The translations under genes were made by a program, and so were the position numbers. A stretch of 37,715 bases of DNA. It comes from Alphaproteobacteria bacterium RIFCSPLOWO2_01_FULL_40_26. Lineage in GTDB: Bacteria; Pseudomonadota; Alphaproteobacteria; Rickettsiales; UBA1997. The notes under the pieces were generated by a model. The model was not told the origin of the DNA and ran no database searches. It was given only the letters and a program-made list of their open reading frames with translations. Positions within the stretch are counted from its first letter, which is position 1. Each line of letters starts with the position of its first letter. Shown one piece after another: positions 16,423 to 24,737 of the stretch. The stretch covers positions 36,586 to 74,300 of the forward strand of contig MEMO01000027.1 of the NCBI GenBank assembly GCA_001767955.1, in the 5' to 3' direction.

Positions 16423-16916
16423 AAAAATTTGGAAAATTCCTTGATGATATCAAAGTAAAGCTCACGCTTGAAACCAACAATGACATTGGTGATTTTGTCT
16501 TTTTCAATCCATTTCCAATCGGAAAATTCCGGATCGGCAGTTGCAACATTAATCGCTGAATCATCAGAAATAAACCGCGCCAGATACCATCTCTGCTTTT
16601 GTCCAAGATATTTTCCGCCCCAGAATTTTTTTTGTAACCGGTAGGGCAAATTATAATAAAAATAACCATCGCTTTTTTTGAGAATTTTAATGTTAGAATC
16701 GCAAATTCCGGTTTCCTCACGCAGCTCACGAAACATTGCCAAATCTTCATCCTCACCAGCATCAATACCACCCTGCGGCATTTGCCAAGCATCGGAATGA
16801 TTGTCTATTCTCTTGCCGACAAAAATCTTTTTTTCCGAGTTAATCAACATGATGCCGACACCGCTGCGATAAAGGTAATCGTGCTTTTCCTGATCTTTGG
16901 AAAATAGTGCTGACAT
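16419..16916 (-). CDS. rppH: RNA pyrophosphohydrolase (Nudix)
   Basis: 165 residues. Removes pyrophosphate from mRNA 5' ends to start decay. Nudix box GGIDAGEDEDLAMFRELREETGI runs 49-71 with G49, E55, R63, E64, E67, E68 all present. The N-terminus YRSGVGIMLIN and WQMPQGGID are typical RppH; C-terminal FSDWKWIEKDKI is also a family mark. First gene of rppH-holC, with an inverted AT-rich heptamer repeat upstream separating it from the divergent thrC. Confidence 0.94.
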   Translation of the reverse strand: MSALFSKDQEKHDYLYRSGVGIMLINSEKKIFVGKRIDNHSDAWQMPQGGIDAGEDEDLAMFRELREETGICDSNIKILKKSDGYFYYNLPYRLQKKFWGGKYLGQKQRWYLARFISDDSAINVATADPEFSDWKWIEKDKITNVIVGFKRELYFDIIKEFSKFL

Positions 16917-16994
16917 GATTTAGGATTTAAGATTTAGGATTTAGGATTTAAACAAATGTGCTAAATCCTAAATCCTAAATTTTAAATCATAAAT
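16917..16994. repeat. Inverted array of GGATTTA heptamers between rppH and thrC
   Basis: Copies of GGATTTA (and the variant AGATTTA) run across 16917-16951, then the complementary TAAATCC array runs across 16961-16994, around the loop AACAAATGTG. It fills the whole intergenic gap between two divergent genes and could form a long hairpin or cruciform. The promoters of both genes would have to lie in it or in the neighbouring coding sequence. Confidence 0.85.
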
Positions 16995-16996
16995 CG

Positions 16997-18391
16997 ATGA
17001 AATTCATTTCAACCAGACTTTCCGCCCCAGTCCTTTCTTTTGAAGAAGTTGTGTTGCAAGGCCTTGCAAATGATGGTGGCCTTTATGTGCCGGAATTTTT
17101 ACCACAATTCGACACCAAAAAAATTTCCGATATGAAAAAGATGGATTACGAAGAGCTGTTTTTTGAAATAACCCGCCATTTTATTGATTCTGAAATTGAT
17201 GAAAAAACCTACCGAGAAATTATCAAAAAATCTTACCGCAATTTTTCTCACTCAGCCATAGCGCCTACAAAACAGCTATCTTACAACCATTTCCTTCTTG
17301 AGCTTTTTCATGGGCCAACTCTCGCCTTTAAGGATTTTGCCCTGCAATTTCTCGGCAATCTTCTCGATCATTTTTTGCAAAAACGCGGTGAAAAAATTGT
17401 CATCATCGGCGCCACTTCAGGAGACACCGGATCAGCGGCAATTCAGGGCTGTATGCATTGCAAAAACGCACAGATTTTTATTCTGCATCCAAAAAACAAA
17501 GTTTCCGATGTGCAAAGAAGACAAATGACCACAGTGATTGTGGGCAATGTTTTCAATATCGCGCTTGAAGGAAATTTTGATGATTGCCAGGCGATGGTAA
17601 AAAAAATGTTCGCTGATCAAAGTTTCTTGCATGGCAAAAGAGCGGTTGCGGTAAATTCAATAAATTTTGCCCGCATTCTAGCACAAATCGTTTATTATTT
17701 TTATGTCGGCGCACGCCTTGGCGCTGATGAAAAACACCCGCTTTCCTTTGCCGTTCCCAGCGGAAATTTCGGAGATATTTATGCCGGATTTCTCGCCAAA
17801 AAAATGGGATTAAGCGTGAACAAACTCATCATCGCAACCAATGCCAACGACATTCTTGTCCGTTTTCTAAACGCCAATGATTATCGCAAAGAAAACATGA
17901 TTGAAACCATTTCTCCGAGCATGAATATACAGGTTTCAAGCAATTTCGAACGCTTATTGTTTGATTATCACAAATCACCAAAACTTGCGCAATTGATGCG
18001 TGAATTTGAAGAAAGCGGAAGTTTAAAAGTTTCTGACGAAATCTTACGCAACATCCAAAAAGATTTTGCCGCTTTTTCCTGCGACGACGAAACAACCAAA
18101 AAAATCATCAAAGAATTTTTTGACAAAACAGGTGAAACCCTTGATCCGCACAGCGCAATTGGTGTTTATGCCGCAGACGAATTTATAAAAAGCGAAGATT
18201 ATCGCGATGAATTGGTGGTAAGCCTTGCCACCGCCCATCCAGCAAAATTTCCTAATGCGGTGATTGATGCCGGCGCGCCAAAACCACAATTACCACACTT
18301 CCTCAAAGGCCTGATGAAACGCAAAGAAAAATTTGTGGCGATTGAGAATGATCTTGATGAGGTGAAGAAATTTATTGCGGAGAGGCTATGA
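16997..18391 (+). CDS. thrC: Threonine synthase
   Basis: 464 residues, the long (E. coli/yeast-type) form. PLP enzyme converting O-phosphohomoserine to threonine. Motifs: MKFISTRLSAPVLSFEEVVLQGLANDGGLYVPE at the N-terminus, the PLP lysine in ELFHGPTLAFKDFALQ (K112), GATSGDTGSAA (phosphate-binding), and AVPSGNFGDIYAG. The pathway's thrA and thrB are not in the window. Threonine synthesis is missing in most obligate intracellular Rickettsiales, so its presence argues for a less reduced host. It overlaps the next gene by 4 nt. Confidence 0.97.
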   Translation: MKFISTRLSAPVLSFEEVVLQGLANDGGLYVPEFLPQFDTKKISDMKKMDYEELFFEITRHFIDSEIDEKTYREIIKKSYRNFSHSAIAPTKQLSYNHFLLELFHGPTLAFKDFALQFLGNLLDHFLQKRGEKIVIIGATSGDTGSAAIQGCMHCKNAQIFILHPKNKVSDVQRRQMTTVIVGNVFNIALEGNFDDCQAMVKKMFADQSFLHGKRAVAVNSINFARILAQIVYYFYVGARLGADEKHPLSFAVPSGNFGDIYAGFLAKKMGLSVNKLIIATNANDILVRFLNANDYRKENMIETISPSMNIQVSSNFERLLFDYHKSPKLAQLMREFEESGSLKVSDEILRNIQKDFAAFSCDDETTKKIIKEFFDKTGETLDPHSAIGVYAADEFIKSEDYRDELVVSLATAHPAKFPNAVIDAGAPKPQLPHFLKGLMKRKEKFVAIENDLDEVKKFIAERL

Positions 18392-18729
18392 TAATATTAA
18401 ATAACATTTCACTTTCAGAGCTAAAAAAAATGATGCCTAATTTTTTCGGCGATCTGGTTAAAGCTGTTGTAGACATAGATCGCCAACTTGTTGCACTTGA
18501 TGCACAACTTCATGTTGATCTGGAAGAATTACTGCTTGAAGAAGGATCAAAACAAAAAGACTTATGGGGAATTAATTTATACCCCGATTTATTTGGAACT
18601 GATAATTTTATTGAATTTGACTCAATGATTAACATCCGCCCTTCACATAACAACAATAGCCGCAACGTCGAAGATGAAGAAACTAGAAAACAAATCATCA
18701 CGATCATCAGCAAATCAGTTCAACAATGA
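18388..18729 (+). CDS. DUF5674-like protein of unknown function
   Basis: 113 residues. Conserved-looking core: VKAVVDIDRQLVALDAQLHVDLEELLLEEGSKQKDLWGINLYP (about 24-67), then IEFDSMINIRPSHNN and VEDEETRKQIITII. I recognise this pattern (acidic helix, DLWGxNLYP, FDSxINIRPS) as that of the small uncharacterised family DUF5674, known from cyanobacteria and candidate phyla; the assignment is from memory. No signal peptide or TM segment. It lies between thrC and another small gene with 4-nt overlaps on both sides, so all three are probably translated together. Confidence 0.75.
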   Translation: MIILNNISLSELKKMMPNFFGDLVKAVVDIDRQLVALDAQLHVDLEELLLEEGSKQKDLWGINLYPDLFGTDNFIEFDSMINIRPSHNNNSRNVEDEETRKQIITIISKSVQQ

Positions 18730-19067
18730 CAGAAAATTTTCAACATAAAGAGTTGGCGCAAGGACGTTGGTTTTCATTCGATTTAATGGAACAACTCGGC
18801 AATATCGGTAGTGAGGTCAATCGCGCAATCAACTGGAAGAATAAAAGTGATAAACAACGCTCAACAAACGCTTTTCATCGTGCGTTGGAATTAATTTATT
18901 TGACCGTTGAAGATAAAAAAAACCGTAAAAGATTACATGAAATTCTGTTGATGCGAGAAGCTCTGTGCGATTTTTTTGTTGGACAAAATCAATTCAAATC
19001 AACTGATCAATCATGGCAAAAATATTTTTTGCAATTCGGATATGCTGCCAGAAGAAATAGACTGTAA
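18726..19067 (+). CDS. Small conserved-looking protein, function unknown
   Basis: 113 residues, soluble, mostly helical. Pattern: FDLMEQLGNIGSEVNRAINWKNKSDKQRSTNAFHRALELIYLTVED (20-65), then LHEILLMREALCDFFVGQNQFKSTDQSWQKYFLQFGYAAR. I have seen similar MGNIGSEVxRAxxWK proteins as uncharacterised short genes in environmental bacteria, but know no function. It overlaps the DUF5674-like gene by 4 nt and ccmF by 1 nt, and the pair looks like an accessory cassette inserted between thrC and ccmF. Confidence 0.75.
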   Translation: MTENFQHKELAQGRWFSFDLMEQLGNIGSEVNRAINWKNKSDKQRSTNAFHRALELIYLTVEDKKNRKRLHEILLMREALCDFFVGQNQFKSTDQSWQKYFLQFGYAARRNRL

Positions 19068-20881
19068 TGGCTGCTACTCTTGGCTTCGCGCTGCTACTTC
19101 TGGTTTTTTCTATCGGAATTTTTTTGCCGTTTTTTAATTTTTTTTCGCACAAAAAAACCGCTATTTCTGAATTGGAAAAAATTTCTTTCACGCTGATTGC
19201 GGCGATGTTTTTAGCGGCGATTTCATCACAAATCTGCCTGATTTATTCCTTCATAATTTCCGATTATTCCATCTCCAATGTTTACAAAAATTCACATCAT
19301 TTAAAACCGCTGATCTACAAAATTTCCGGTTCGTGGGGCAATCATGAAGGATCAATGCTGCTTCTGATTTCAATCATTTGCGCCTATAGCGTGGCCTTTG
19401 CTTTTTTAAGCAAAATCGAAGCAAAACAAAAAATCATCATCCTCTCTTCACAAAGTTTTATCATCGCACTTTTTGCTGCTTTCACCGCTTTTACTTCCAA
19501 TCCGTTTGCAAGAATTTTTCCCGTTCCAACTTCGGGATTGGAATTGAATCCGTTATTACAAGACATAGGCCTGGCGCTGCACCCGCCTATGCTTTATACC
19601 GGCTATGTCGGATTTTCGCTGGTTTTTTCTTTTGTCATCGCCGCACTTTTATGCGAAAAAATTGATCGCAAATTTGCCTTTGATCTCCAAGGCTGGCTGT
19701 TTTTTTCTTACGCATTTTTAACTTTGGGGATTGGCCTCGGCGCTTGGTGGGCTTATCGCGAACTCGGTTGGGGCGGATATTGGTTTTGGGATCCGGTGGA
19801 AAATATTTCATTAATGCCGTGGCTTTGCGCAACCGCATTAATCCACGCTCTAAAGCTGGTTGAAAAAAAAGAAATCTTCAAAAACTGGACGGCATTTCTC
19901 GCTATTTCAACCTTCATTTTATGCCTGATTGGCATTTTCCTCACCCGCTCCGGAATGTTGACATCAGTGCATTCATTCGCCATCGACGCCGCCAGAGGAT
20001 TTTTCATCCTCGCACTAATCCTGCTAATCGGCGGCAGTGGTCTGTTGATTTTTGGATTTAAAACAACCTCCATAAAATCGAAGCACAAAGCACGAAGCAC
20101 GAAGCACGAAATCTTCATTCTCATCAACAACTATTTCCTCCTCCTCGCCCTACTAATCCTCCTCCTTGGCACACTCTATCCAATTTTTTCCCGTGGATTT
20201 TTTGACGAATTCATTGCAATCGGCCCAAGCTATTACAACAAAATCTTTAGCATCGCAATAATCCCATTCCTGATTTTTCTCATAATCGCTACTCCACTTA
20301 CTGCTATACAAACGATTGTTTTTAAAATTTCGTGTCTTTTTCGTGCATCGTGCATCGTGCATCGTGCATCGTTGGTTAAAATGACCGAAGCACGAAATAT
20401 TCAAAACACAGAATCTTGTATAACAACCATACAAACCTCTCACCTCGCTTTCTTCCTCATAATCCTTGGCATCGTTTCAACTTCCTTTTTTGGCATAACC
20501 AAAGAAGTAAATTTAAAGCAAAATGAAACTCTAAAACTCGGCGCTTACGAAATTAAATTTGAAAAAATTAAACATCTCGCCGGCAAAAATTTCATCGCGC
20601 GGCAAGGCGAATTTATCATTGTAAAAAAAGGTCGGGAAATTGGCCGGCTAAATCCGCAATTGCGCTATTATCCAATAGCCGATCAAACCACGAATGAAGC
20701 AGCGATCAAACATGGAATTTTCGGCGATATTTATCTGGTAATCGGCAACAAAGATGAAAAAGAAAATTATGCCGTGCGCGCTTATTACAAGCCTTTCATC
20801 TGGCTTATTTGGCTTGGTTGTGCTTTAATTTTTTTCTCGGTAATTTTGCGCTTAATCAAATTGAAAAATCATGCGTTTTAA
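19067..20881 (+). CDS. ccmF: Cytochrome c-type biogenesis protein CcmF with element insertions
   Basis: 604 residues. Inner-membrane heme lyase core of cytochrome c maturation system I. Many TM segments. The heme-handling signature GISGSWGNHEGS-like KISGSWGNHEGSMLL is at about 86-100 and the WWD-type motif ELGWGGYWFWDPVEN at about 233-247. Conserved TRSGMLTSVHSFA follows. Two segments are alien: KSKHKARSTKHE (about 338-350), from a heptamer array, and about 41 residues (about 415-456) from a complete mobile element whose 8-bp target duplication makes IQT appear on both sides. Insert plus one duplication is 123 nt, so the frame is kept. The second insertion lies just before the TM segment LAFFLIILGIVSTSFFGI, in a loop. 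Other ccm genes are not in the window. Confidence 0.94.
   Translation: MAATLGFALLLLVFSIGIFLPFFNFFSHKKTAISELEKISFTLIAAMFLAAISSQICLIYSFIISDYSISNVYKNSHHLKPLIYKISGSWGNHEGSMLLLISIICAYSVAFAFLSKIEAKQKIIILSSQSFIIALFAAFTAFTSNPFARIFPVPTSGLELNPLLQDIGLALHPPMLYTGYVGFSLVFSFVIAALLCEKIDRKFAFDLQGWLFFSYAFLTLGIGLGAWWAYRELGWGGYWFWDPVENISLMPWLCATALIHALKLVEKKEIFKNWTAFLAISTFILCLIGIFLTRSGMLTSVHSFAIDAARGFFILALILLIGGSGLLIFGFKTTSIKSKHKARSTKHEIFILINNYFLLLALLILLLGTLYPIFSRGFFDEFIAIGPSYYNKIFSIAIIPFLIFLIIATPLTAIQTIVFKISCLFRASCIVHRASLVKMTEARNIQNTESCITTIQTSHLAFFLIILGIVSTSFFGITKEVNLKQNETLKLGAYEIKFEKIKHLAGKNFIARQGEFIIVKKGREIGRLNPQLRYYPIADQTTNEAAIKHGIFGDIYLVIGNKDEKENYAVRAYYKPFIWLIWLGCALIFFSVILRLIKLKNHAF
20080..20110 (+). repeat. 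Short heptamer array inside ccmF
   Basis: About four GAAGCAC-type heptamers in tandem, translated as KHKARSTKHE. It lacks the element ends, so it is a decayed copy or half of the heptamer core. Confidence 0.75.
20314..20428 (+). mobile_element. Complete heptamer-core element inserted in frame in ccmF
   Basis: Begins GATTGTTTTTAAAATTTCGT and ends CACAGAATCTTGTATAACAACC-like at 20428. The core has four CGTGCAT units, TTGGTTAAAATGACC and one GAAGCACG. ATACAAAC occurs on both sides (20306-20313 and 20429-20436), an exact 8-bp target duplication. Element of 115 nt plus 8 nt equals 41 codons. Confidence 0.92.
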
Positions 20882-21155
20882 AATTTACAAACCAGCGAAA
20901 TCTTCTATGCAATCTGGCAAACAAAATAGCAAAAAATGGCTGATGCTTCCAATTGAAGAAGAGAAGATCAGATCAATAAATCCGCTGACCGGATGGGTTT
21001 CTGCCAAAAACACACAATCACAATTACGCTTTGAGTTTTTAAGCAAGGAAGATGCAATAAAATTCGCTGAGAAAAAAGGGTTTGCATATGAAATTGATAA
21101 GCCACAAATGTCAAAAATCAGACCGAAATCTTACGCTGCAAACTTCACTTCCTAG
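20871..21155 (+). CDS. Complex I accessory subunit, NDUFS4-like (ETC complex I subunit family)
   Basis: 94 residues. RFKIYKPAKSSMQSGKQNSKKWLM (2-25) is the family's RIYxPAKxAMQSG start. It is followed by NPLTGWVSAKNTQSQLRFEFLSKEDAIKFAEKKGFAYEI (37-75) and the C-terminal RPKSYAANF, all typical of the alphaproteobacterial homologue of the mitochondrial 18-kDa complex I subunit. It overlaps the ccmF end by 11 nt. The stop TAG is followed directly by AGCCTGTC, the terminal motif of the 13693-13856 palindrome family. Confidence 0.92.
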   Translation: MRFKIYKPAKSSMQSGKQNSKKWLMLPIEEEKIRSINPLTGWVSAKNTQSQLRFEFLSKEDAIKFAEKKGFAYEIDKPQMSKIRPKSYAANFTS

Positions 21156-21168
21156 AGCCTGTCTTTAA

Positions 21169-22428
21169 ATGAAAATTACCGAAATTCTCATACAAAAAAT
21201 TTCAGAAAACCGCACAAAAATTGACAGATTTTTTACAGAAAAATTTCAGAAAAATCCGCCACTTTTTTACAATTCGGTTGATCTGCGACATAATGGCATA
21301 AAGATCGCGCCAATTGATACCAACTGCTTTCCCGCCGGTTTTAACAACCTCTCTGAATCATCAAAAATCGATGCAAAAAAAATTGTCGATGATTTTTTGA
21401 ACAAAAATTTTCCAAATAAAAATGGTGGGGCAAAAAAGATTTTGATCATCCCTGAAAATCACACACGCAATTTGCGCTATCTACAAAATGTTTGCGAATT
21501 GGAAAAAATTCTTGGCGCAAAAAGAGAAGTAAGAATTGGAACTTTGATTTCCGATTTGAAAGAAAAAACCGTGATTAACCTTGAAAATAGTGGCTCGATT
21601 ACACTTCATCCCCTAACAAAAAAATCCACAAAAAAATCCACAAAAAAATCCGATAGAATTTCGACCATCGATGGTTTTGAAGCTGATGTAATTGTGCTCA
21701 ATAATGATTTAACCGATGGCATGCCGGAAATTTTTTCAAACCTTGCAACTCCAATAATTCCTTCACCAAAAATGGGTTGGTTCATGCGCACCAAATCGCA
21801 TCACTTCGACATTTACAACCGCTTGGCCGTTGAGATGGCAGAGATTTTAGAGATTGATCCGTGGCTGATTTCTTCAATGCATCGCGCTTGCGATGAGGTA
21901 AATTTTAAAGAACAAAAAGGCTTAAAATGTCTGGCAAAATATGTCGATGAGCTGATTGAAAATCTGCGCCAAAAATATCAGAAATATGGCGTTGATGATG
22001 AACCATATTGTTATATCAAAGCTGACAATGGAACCTACGGAATCGCAGTTTGGCCAGTTTTTTCGGGACAGGAAGTTTTGGAAATAAACAAAAAAGAGCG
22101 CAATAAAATGAACATGCTTAAAGGCTCGGTGCAAACACAAAAAGTAATGATTCAGGAAGGCATAAAAACCATTGATCGCATTGATGACAAAATCGCCGAA
22201 CCAATGATTTACATGATTGGCGGATGTGTGGTTGGAAATCTTTTTCGCGTTAATGAAAGCCGCGATGAAAAAATCAGTCTCAATTCCCCCGGCGCCAGTT
22301 TTTTTGATTTACAAAATTTGCATGAAAATCAGATTCAACTCGGTTTACAAAAAAACAAAATCACCGATATCTACGAACTCATCGCAAGACTCGCCGCACT
22401 GGCATCTGCAATTGAAAATTCACAATGA
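21169..22428 (+). CDS. gshA: Glutamate-cysteine ligase, proteobacterial GshA type
   Basis: 419 residues. First step of glutathione synthesis, ATP-dependent. NSVDLRHNGIKIAPIDTNCFPAGFNNL (35-61) and IPENHTRNLRYLQNVCELE are signatures of the proteobacterial GshA family (distinct from E. coli GshA). ATP-grasp-like CYIKADNGTYGIAVWPV and GGCVVGNLFRVNESR lie in the second half. Residues about 147-160 contain a 12-nt tandem repeat (KKSTKKSTKKSD) at 21617-21652, a slippage-prone tract. No gshB is in the window. It overlaps the next gene by 4 nt, which makes a functional link with that gamma-glutamyl hydrolase likely (inference). Confidence 0.94.
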   Translation: MKITEILIQKISENRTKIDRFFTEKFQKNPPLFYNSVDLRHNGIKIAPIDTNCFPAGFNNLSESSKIDAKKIVDDFLNKNFPNKNGGAKKILIIPENHTRNLRYLQNVCELEKILGAKREVRIGTLISDLKEKTVINLENSGSITLHPLTKKSTKKSTKKSDRISTIDGFEADVIVLNNDLTDGMPEIFSNLATPIIPSPKMGWFMRTKSHHFDIYNRLAVEMAEILEIDPWLISSMHRACDEVNFKEQKGLKCLAKYVDELIENLRQKYQKYGVDDEPYCYIKADNGTYGIAVWPVFSGQEVLEINKKERNKMNMLKGSVQTQKVMIQEGIKTIDRIDDKIAEPMIYMIGGCVVGNLFRVNESRDEKISLNSPGASFFDLQNLHENQIQLGLQKNKITDIYELIARLAALASAIENSQ

Positions 22429-23183
22429 TAAAACATTCTTCGCGCCCATTAATCGGCATCATTCCCGATTATAAAGAAGGCTCGCCAAATGGCTATTCAA
22501 TCAAAAATTATTACGCTTTGCGTGCCAATTATGTCGAGTCAATCAATCGGGCTGGAGGCGCTGCCATCATGCTTACCTACGATTATGATCTGATTGATTC
22601 CTATCTCGAATCACTTGACGGTTTGATGATTGTCGGCGGTTATTTCGACATCCATCCCAAACGCTATGGCGAAGAAGAAATGCATCCAATAACCAAGTTA
22701 AATGAGGTGCGCGAAGAGTTTGAGCATCAGATCGCAAAAAAAACCATTCAAACCAAAATGCCGTTTCTTGGCATTTGCAACGGCATGCAGCTAATCAATG
22801 TTTTGCACGGCGGAAACGTTATTCAGCATATTCCCGATGAAGGAAAATTTTTGGATCATGAGCAAGGTCATATTGAAGGTTTTGCCAATTATCACCAATG
22901 CTATCACGAAGTTTTAATCGAAAAAAATTCGAGACTTTTTTCTGTTGTCGGCGAAGAAAAAATCAAAACAAATTCATCTCACCACCAAGCGGCAAAAAAT
23001 GCGGGAAAAGGCTTGATTGTAAGCGCTAAAGCATCTGATGGAATTATTGAAGCAATCGAAAATCCATCACATCCATTTTGTATCGGCGTACAATGGCATC
23101 CCGAATTTGAAACTTCGCAAGCAGACAGAAAAATTTTTACCGGCTTCGTTGAAGCGGCAAAAAAATATAAAGAATCGAAATGA
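22425..23183 (+). CDS. Peptidase C26 / gamma-glutamyl-GABA hydrolase-like class I amidohydrolase
   Basis: 252 residues. Class I glutamine amidotransferase fold: nucleophile C118 in [17 protein letters not shown], and the His-Glu pair H225/E227 in [29 protein letters not shown] (64-83) and SSHHQAAK are typical of the PuuD-like C26 family that cleaves gamma-glutamyl bonds. No synthetase domain, so it acts as a free hydrolase. Being fused by 4-nt overlaps to gshA upstream and an rluB-like gene downstream, it may turn over gamma-glutamyl compounds. The substrate cannot be told from sequence. Confidence 0.9.
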   Translation: MIKHSSRPLIGIIPDYKEGSPNGYSIKNYYALRANYVESINRAGGAAIMLTYDYDLIDSYLESLDGLMIVGGYFDIHPKRYGEEEMHPITKLNEVREEFEHQIAKKTIQTKMPFLGICNGMQLINVLHGGNVIQHIPDEGKFLDHEQGHIEGFANYHQCYHEVLIEKNSRLFSVVGEEKIKTNSSHHQAAKNAGKGLIVSAKASDGIIEAIENPSHPFCIGVQWHPEFETSQADRKIFTGFVEAAKKYKESK

Positions 23184-23920
23184 ATTTTATTCGCATTGCC
23201 AAACTAATTGCCGGATCGGGACACTGCTCGCGCCGCGAGGCTGAAGCGCTCATCGCGGAAGGTCGCGTGCAGGTGAATGGACAAATAATCGAATCTCCGG
23301 CAACTTTCATCACCGATCAATCAGTCAAAATTGATGGCAAACTCATCAACCAGAAACAACCAACACGGCTCTGGCTTTTTCACAAACCAAAAGGTGTTTT
23401 AACCACCACAAAAGATCCGCAAAACCGCAAAACAATTTTTGATTTATTGCCAAAAAACATGCCGCGCACAATTTCTGTCGGACGGCTTGATTACAATACG
23501 GAAGGCCTTCTGCTCTTAACCACCAGCGGTGAATTGGCGCACCATATGGAATTACCAAAAAACAAATGGGTGCGCAAATATCGCGTCCGCGTTTTTGGCA
23601 AATTAAATCACGAAAGATTAAAAAAACTGGAGCGCGGAATCACTGTTGATAGCACTCGCTACGGTTCAATCAAAGTTGAAGTGGAAGTTGAAAAAGCCGC
23701 AAATTCCTGGCTAAAAATTTCTCTTGAAGAAGGTAAAAACCGCGAAATCAGAAAAGTGATGGAACATCTAGGCTTAAGGGTAAACCGCCTAATCCGCGTT
23801 TCTTTCGGACCTTTTAATTTGGAAAATCTTGCTGTTTGCGAAGCAAGAGAGGTGGCAAAATCGGTTGTTATCAAAAATATTGTGTCTCTAAAAATAGATC
23901 CTGAAACAAGTTCAGGATGA
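23180..23920 (+). CDS. rluB: RluB/RsuA-family pseudouridine synthase, C-terminus from a mobile element
   Basis: 246 residues. The N-terminal S4 RNA-binding domain [30 protein letters not shown] covers 5-34. The catalytic domain has [23 protein letters not shown] with catalytic D104, and [29 protein letters not shown] toward the end. RluB/RluE target 23S and RsuA targets 16S; the S4 domain and the [14 protein letters not shown] form fit RluB best. About the last 20 residues ([18 protein letters not shown]) are read from the inserted element at 23863-24040, replacing the native end. This probably does not affect the folded domain. Confidence 0.9.
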   Translation: MNFIRIAKLIAGSGHCSRREAEALIAEGRVQVNGQIIESPATFITDQSVKIDGKLINQKQPTRLWLFHKPKGVLTTTKDPQNRKTIFDLLPKNMPRTISVGRLDYNTEGLLLLTTSGELAHHMELPKNKWVRKYRVRVFGKLNHERLKKLERGITVDSTRYGSIKVEVEVEKAANSWLKISLEEGKNREIRKVMEHLGLRVNRLIRVSFGPFNLENLAVCEAREVAKSVVIKNIVSLKIDPETSSG

Positions 23921-24040
23921 CATGTTTTGGAACCATCTTTCCTGGATTGTCATCCTGAACTTGTTTCAGGATCTAATTTTCTCGGACACAAAATTTTAAG
24001 AACAACCGTTTTTTCTGGACACAAAATTTTAAGAACAATC
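23863..24040. mobile_element. CCTGAAACAAGTTCAGG-core element with 8-bp target duplication
   Basis: It starts GGTTGTTATCAAAAATATTG and ends AAGAACAATC, with GCAAAATC immediately on both sides (23855-23862 and 24041-24048). The core has inverted copies of CATCCTGAACTTGTTTCAGG. Its right end is duplicated (GGACACAAAATTTTAAGAAC occurs twice, 36 nt apart). It forms the 3' end of rluB and stops 16 nt before the queE stop. Confidence 0.92.
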
Positions 24041-24056
24041 GCAAAATCGGTTATTA

Positions 24057-24722
24057 TTAACGTATTCCCAAAATCTTGTGCAGTTGAAGCGACAAAGAAT
24101 ATCCGTGCTTGAGACAAAGATTTTTTGTATACTCTAAATTGGCTTTGTTCTTGATCTTATCATACTCATCCATCGGCTGGACATAAACCGGAATGTTGAA
24201 TTTTGTTTGCCCAACTTCAGCAATTTTTGAGTAATTTTTTTGCGATTTGGAAATAATAAATTTGAAAGCGTTGATGCGTGCAAGCAGGTCTGGCCTGATT
24301 GGATGATATTTGTCATTTACAACCTTTGGCGAGCAGACAATTTTTATTTCGCTCGGAAGCTTGCGAAAAATTGTGCCGTTAGTTTCGATTTGCACGAGAA
24401 CTTTTAATTTTATTAACTCTTCACAAAGCCGCTCAATTGGCTGACGCATTGGCTCACCGCCAGTAATAACAACCAGATTTATTTTTCCTGTGGCAGAAAA
24501 TTTTTTGACTGCAGCAATGATTTTTTTCAGCGAAAATTTTTTATATTTTTCAAATTCCGTATCGCAAAAACTGCAAGCCAAATTGCAACCTGAAAGACGA
24601 ATAAAAACCGCCGGCCTTCCAGCATACGGCCCCTCGCCTTGCAAAGTTGGAAAAATTTCTACGACATCAAGATTTTCACCGGAATGAACTTCCGGTTTCA
24701 TGATTTTATTTTGGCCGAACAT
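24057..24722 (-). CDS. queE: 7-carboxy-7-deazaguanine synthase
   Basis: 221 residues. Radical-SAM enzyme of queuosine/preQ0 synthesis. IFPTLQGEGPYAGRPAVFIRLSGCNLACSFCDTEF (23-57) holds the CX3CX2C cluster (C46, C50, C53). It is followed by VVITGGEPMRQP, VQIETNGTIF and the substrate-binding SPK in IVCSPKVVND. Family length. Partners queC, queD and queF are not in the window. It starts 15 nt after the tolB stop and is the last gene of hslV-tolB-queE. Confidence 0.95.
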   Translation of the reverse strand: MFGQNKIMKPEVHSGENLDVVEIFPTLQGEGPYAGRPAVFIRLSGCNLACSFCDTEFEKYKKFSLKKIIAAVKKFSATGKINLVVITGGEPMRQPIERLCEELIKLKVLVQIETNGTIFRKLPSEIKIVCSPKVVNDKYHPIRPDLLARINAFKFIISKSQKNYSKIAEVGQTKFNIPVYVQPMDEYDKIKNKANLEYTKNLCLKHGYSLSLQLHKILGIR

Positions 24723-24737
24723 CTTAGAACCTGTTAG

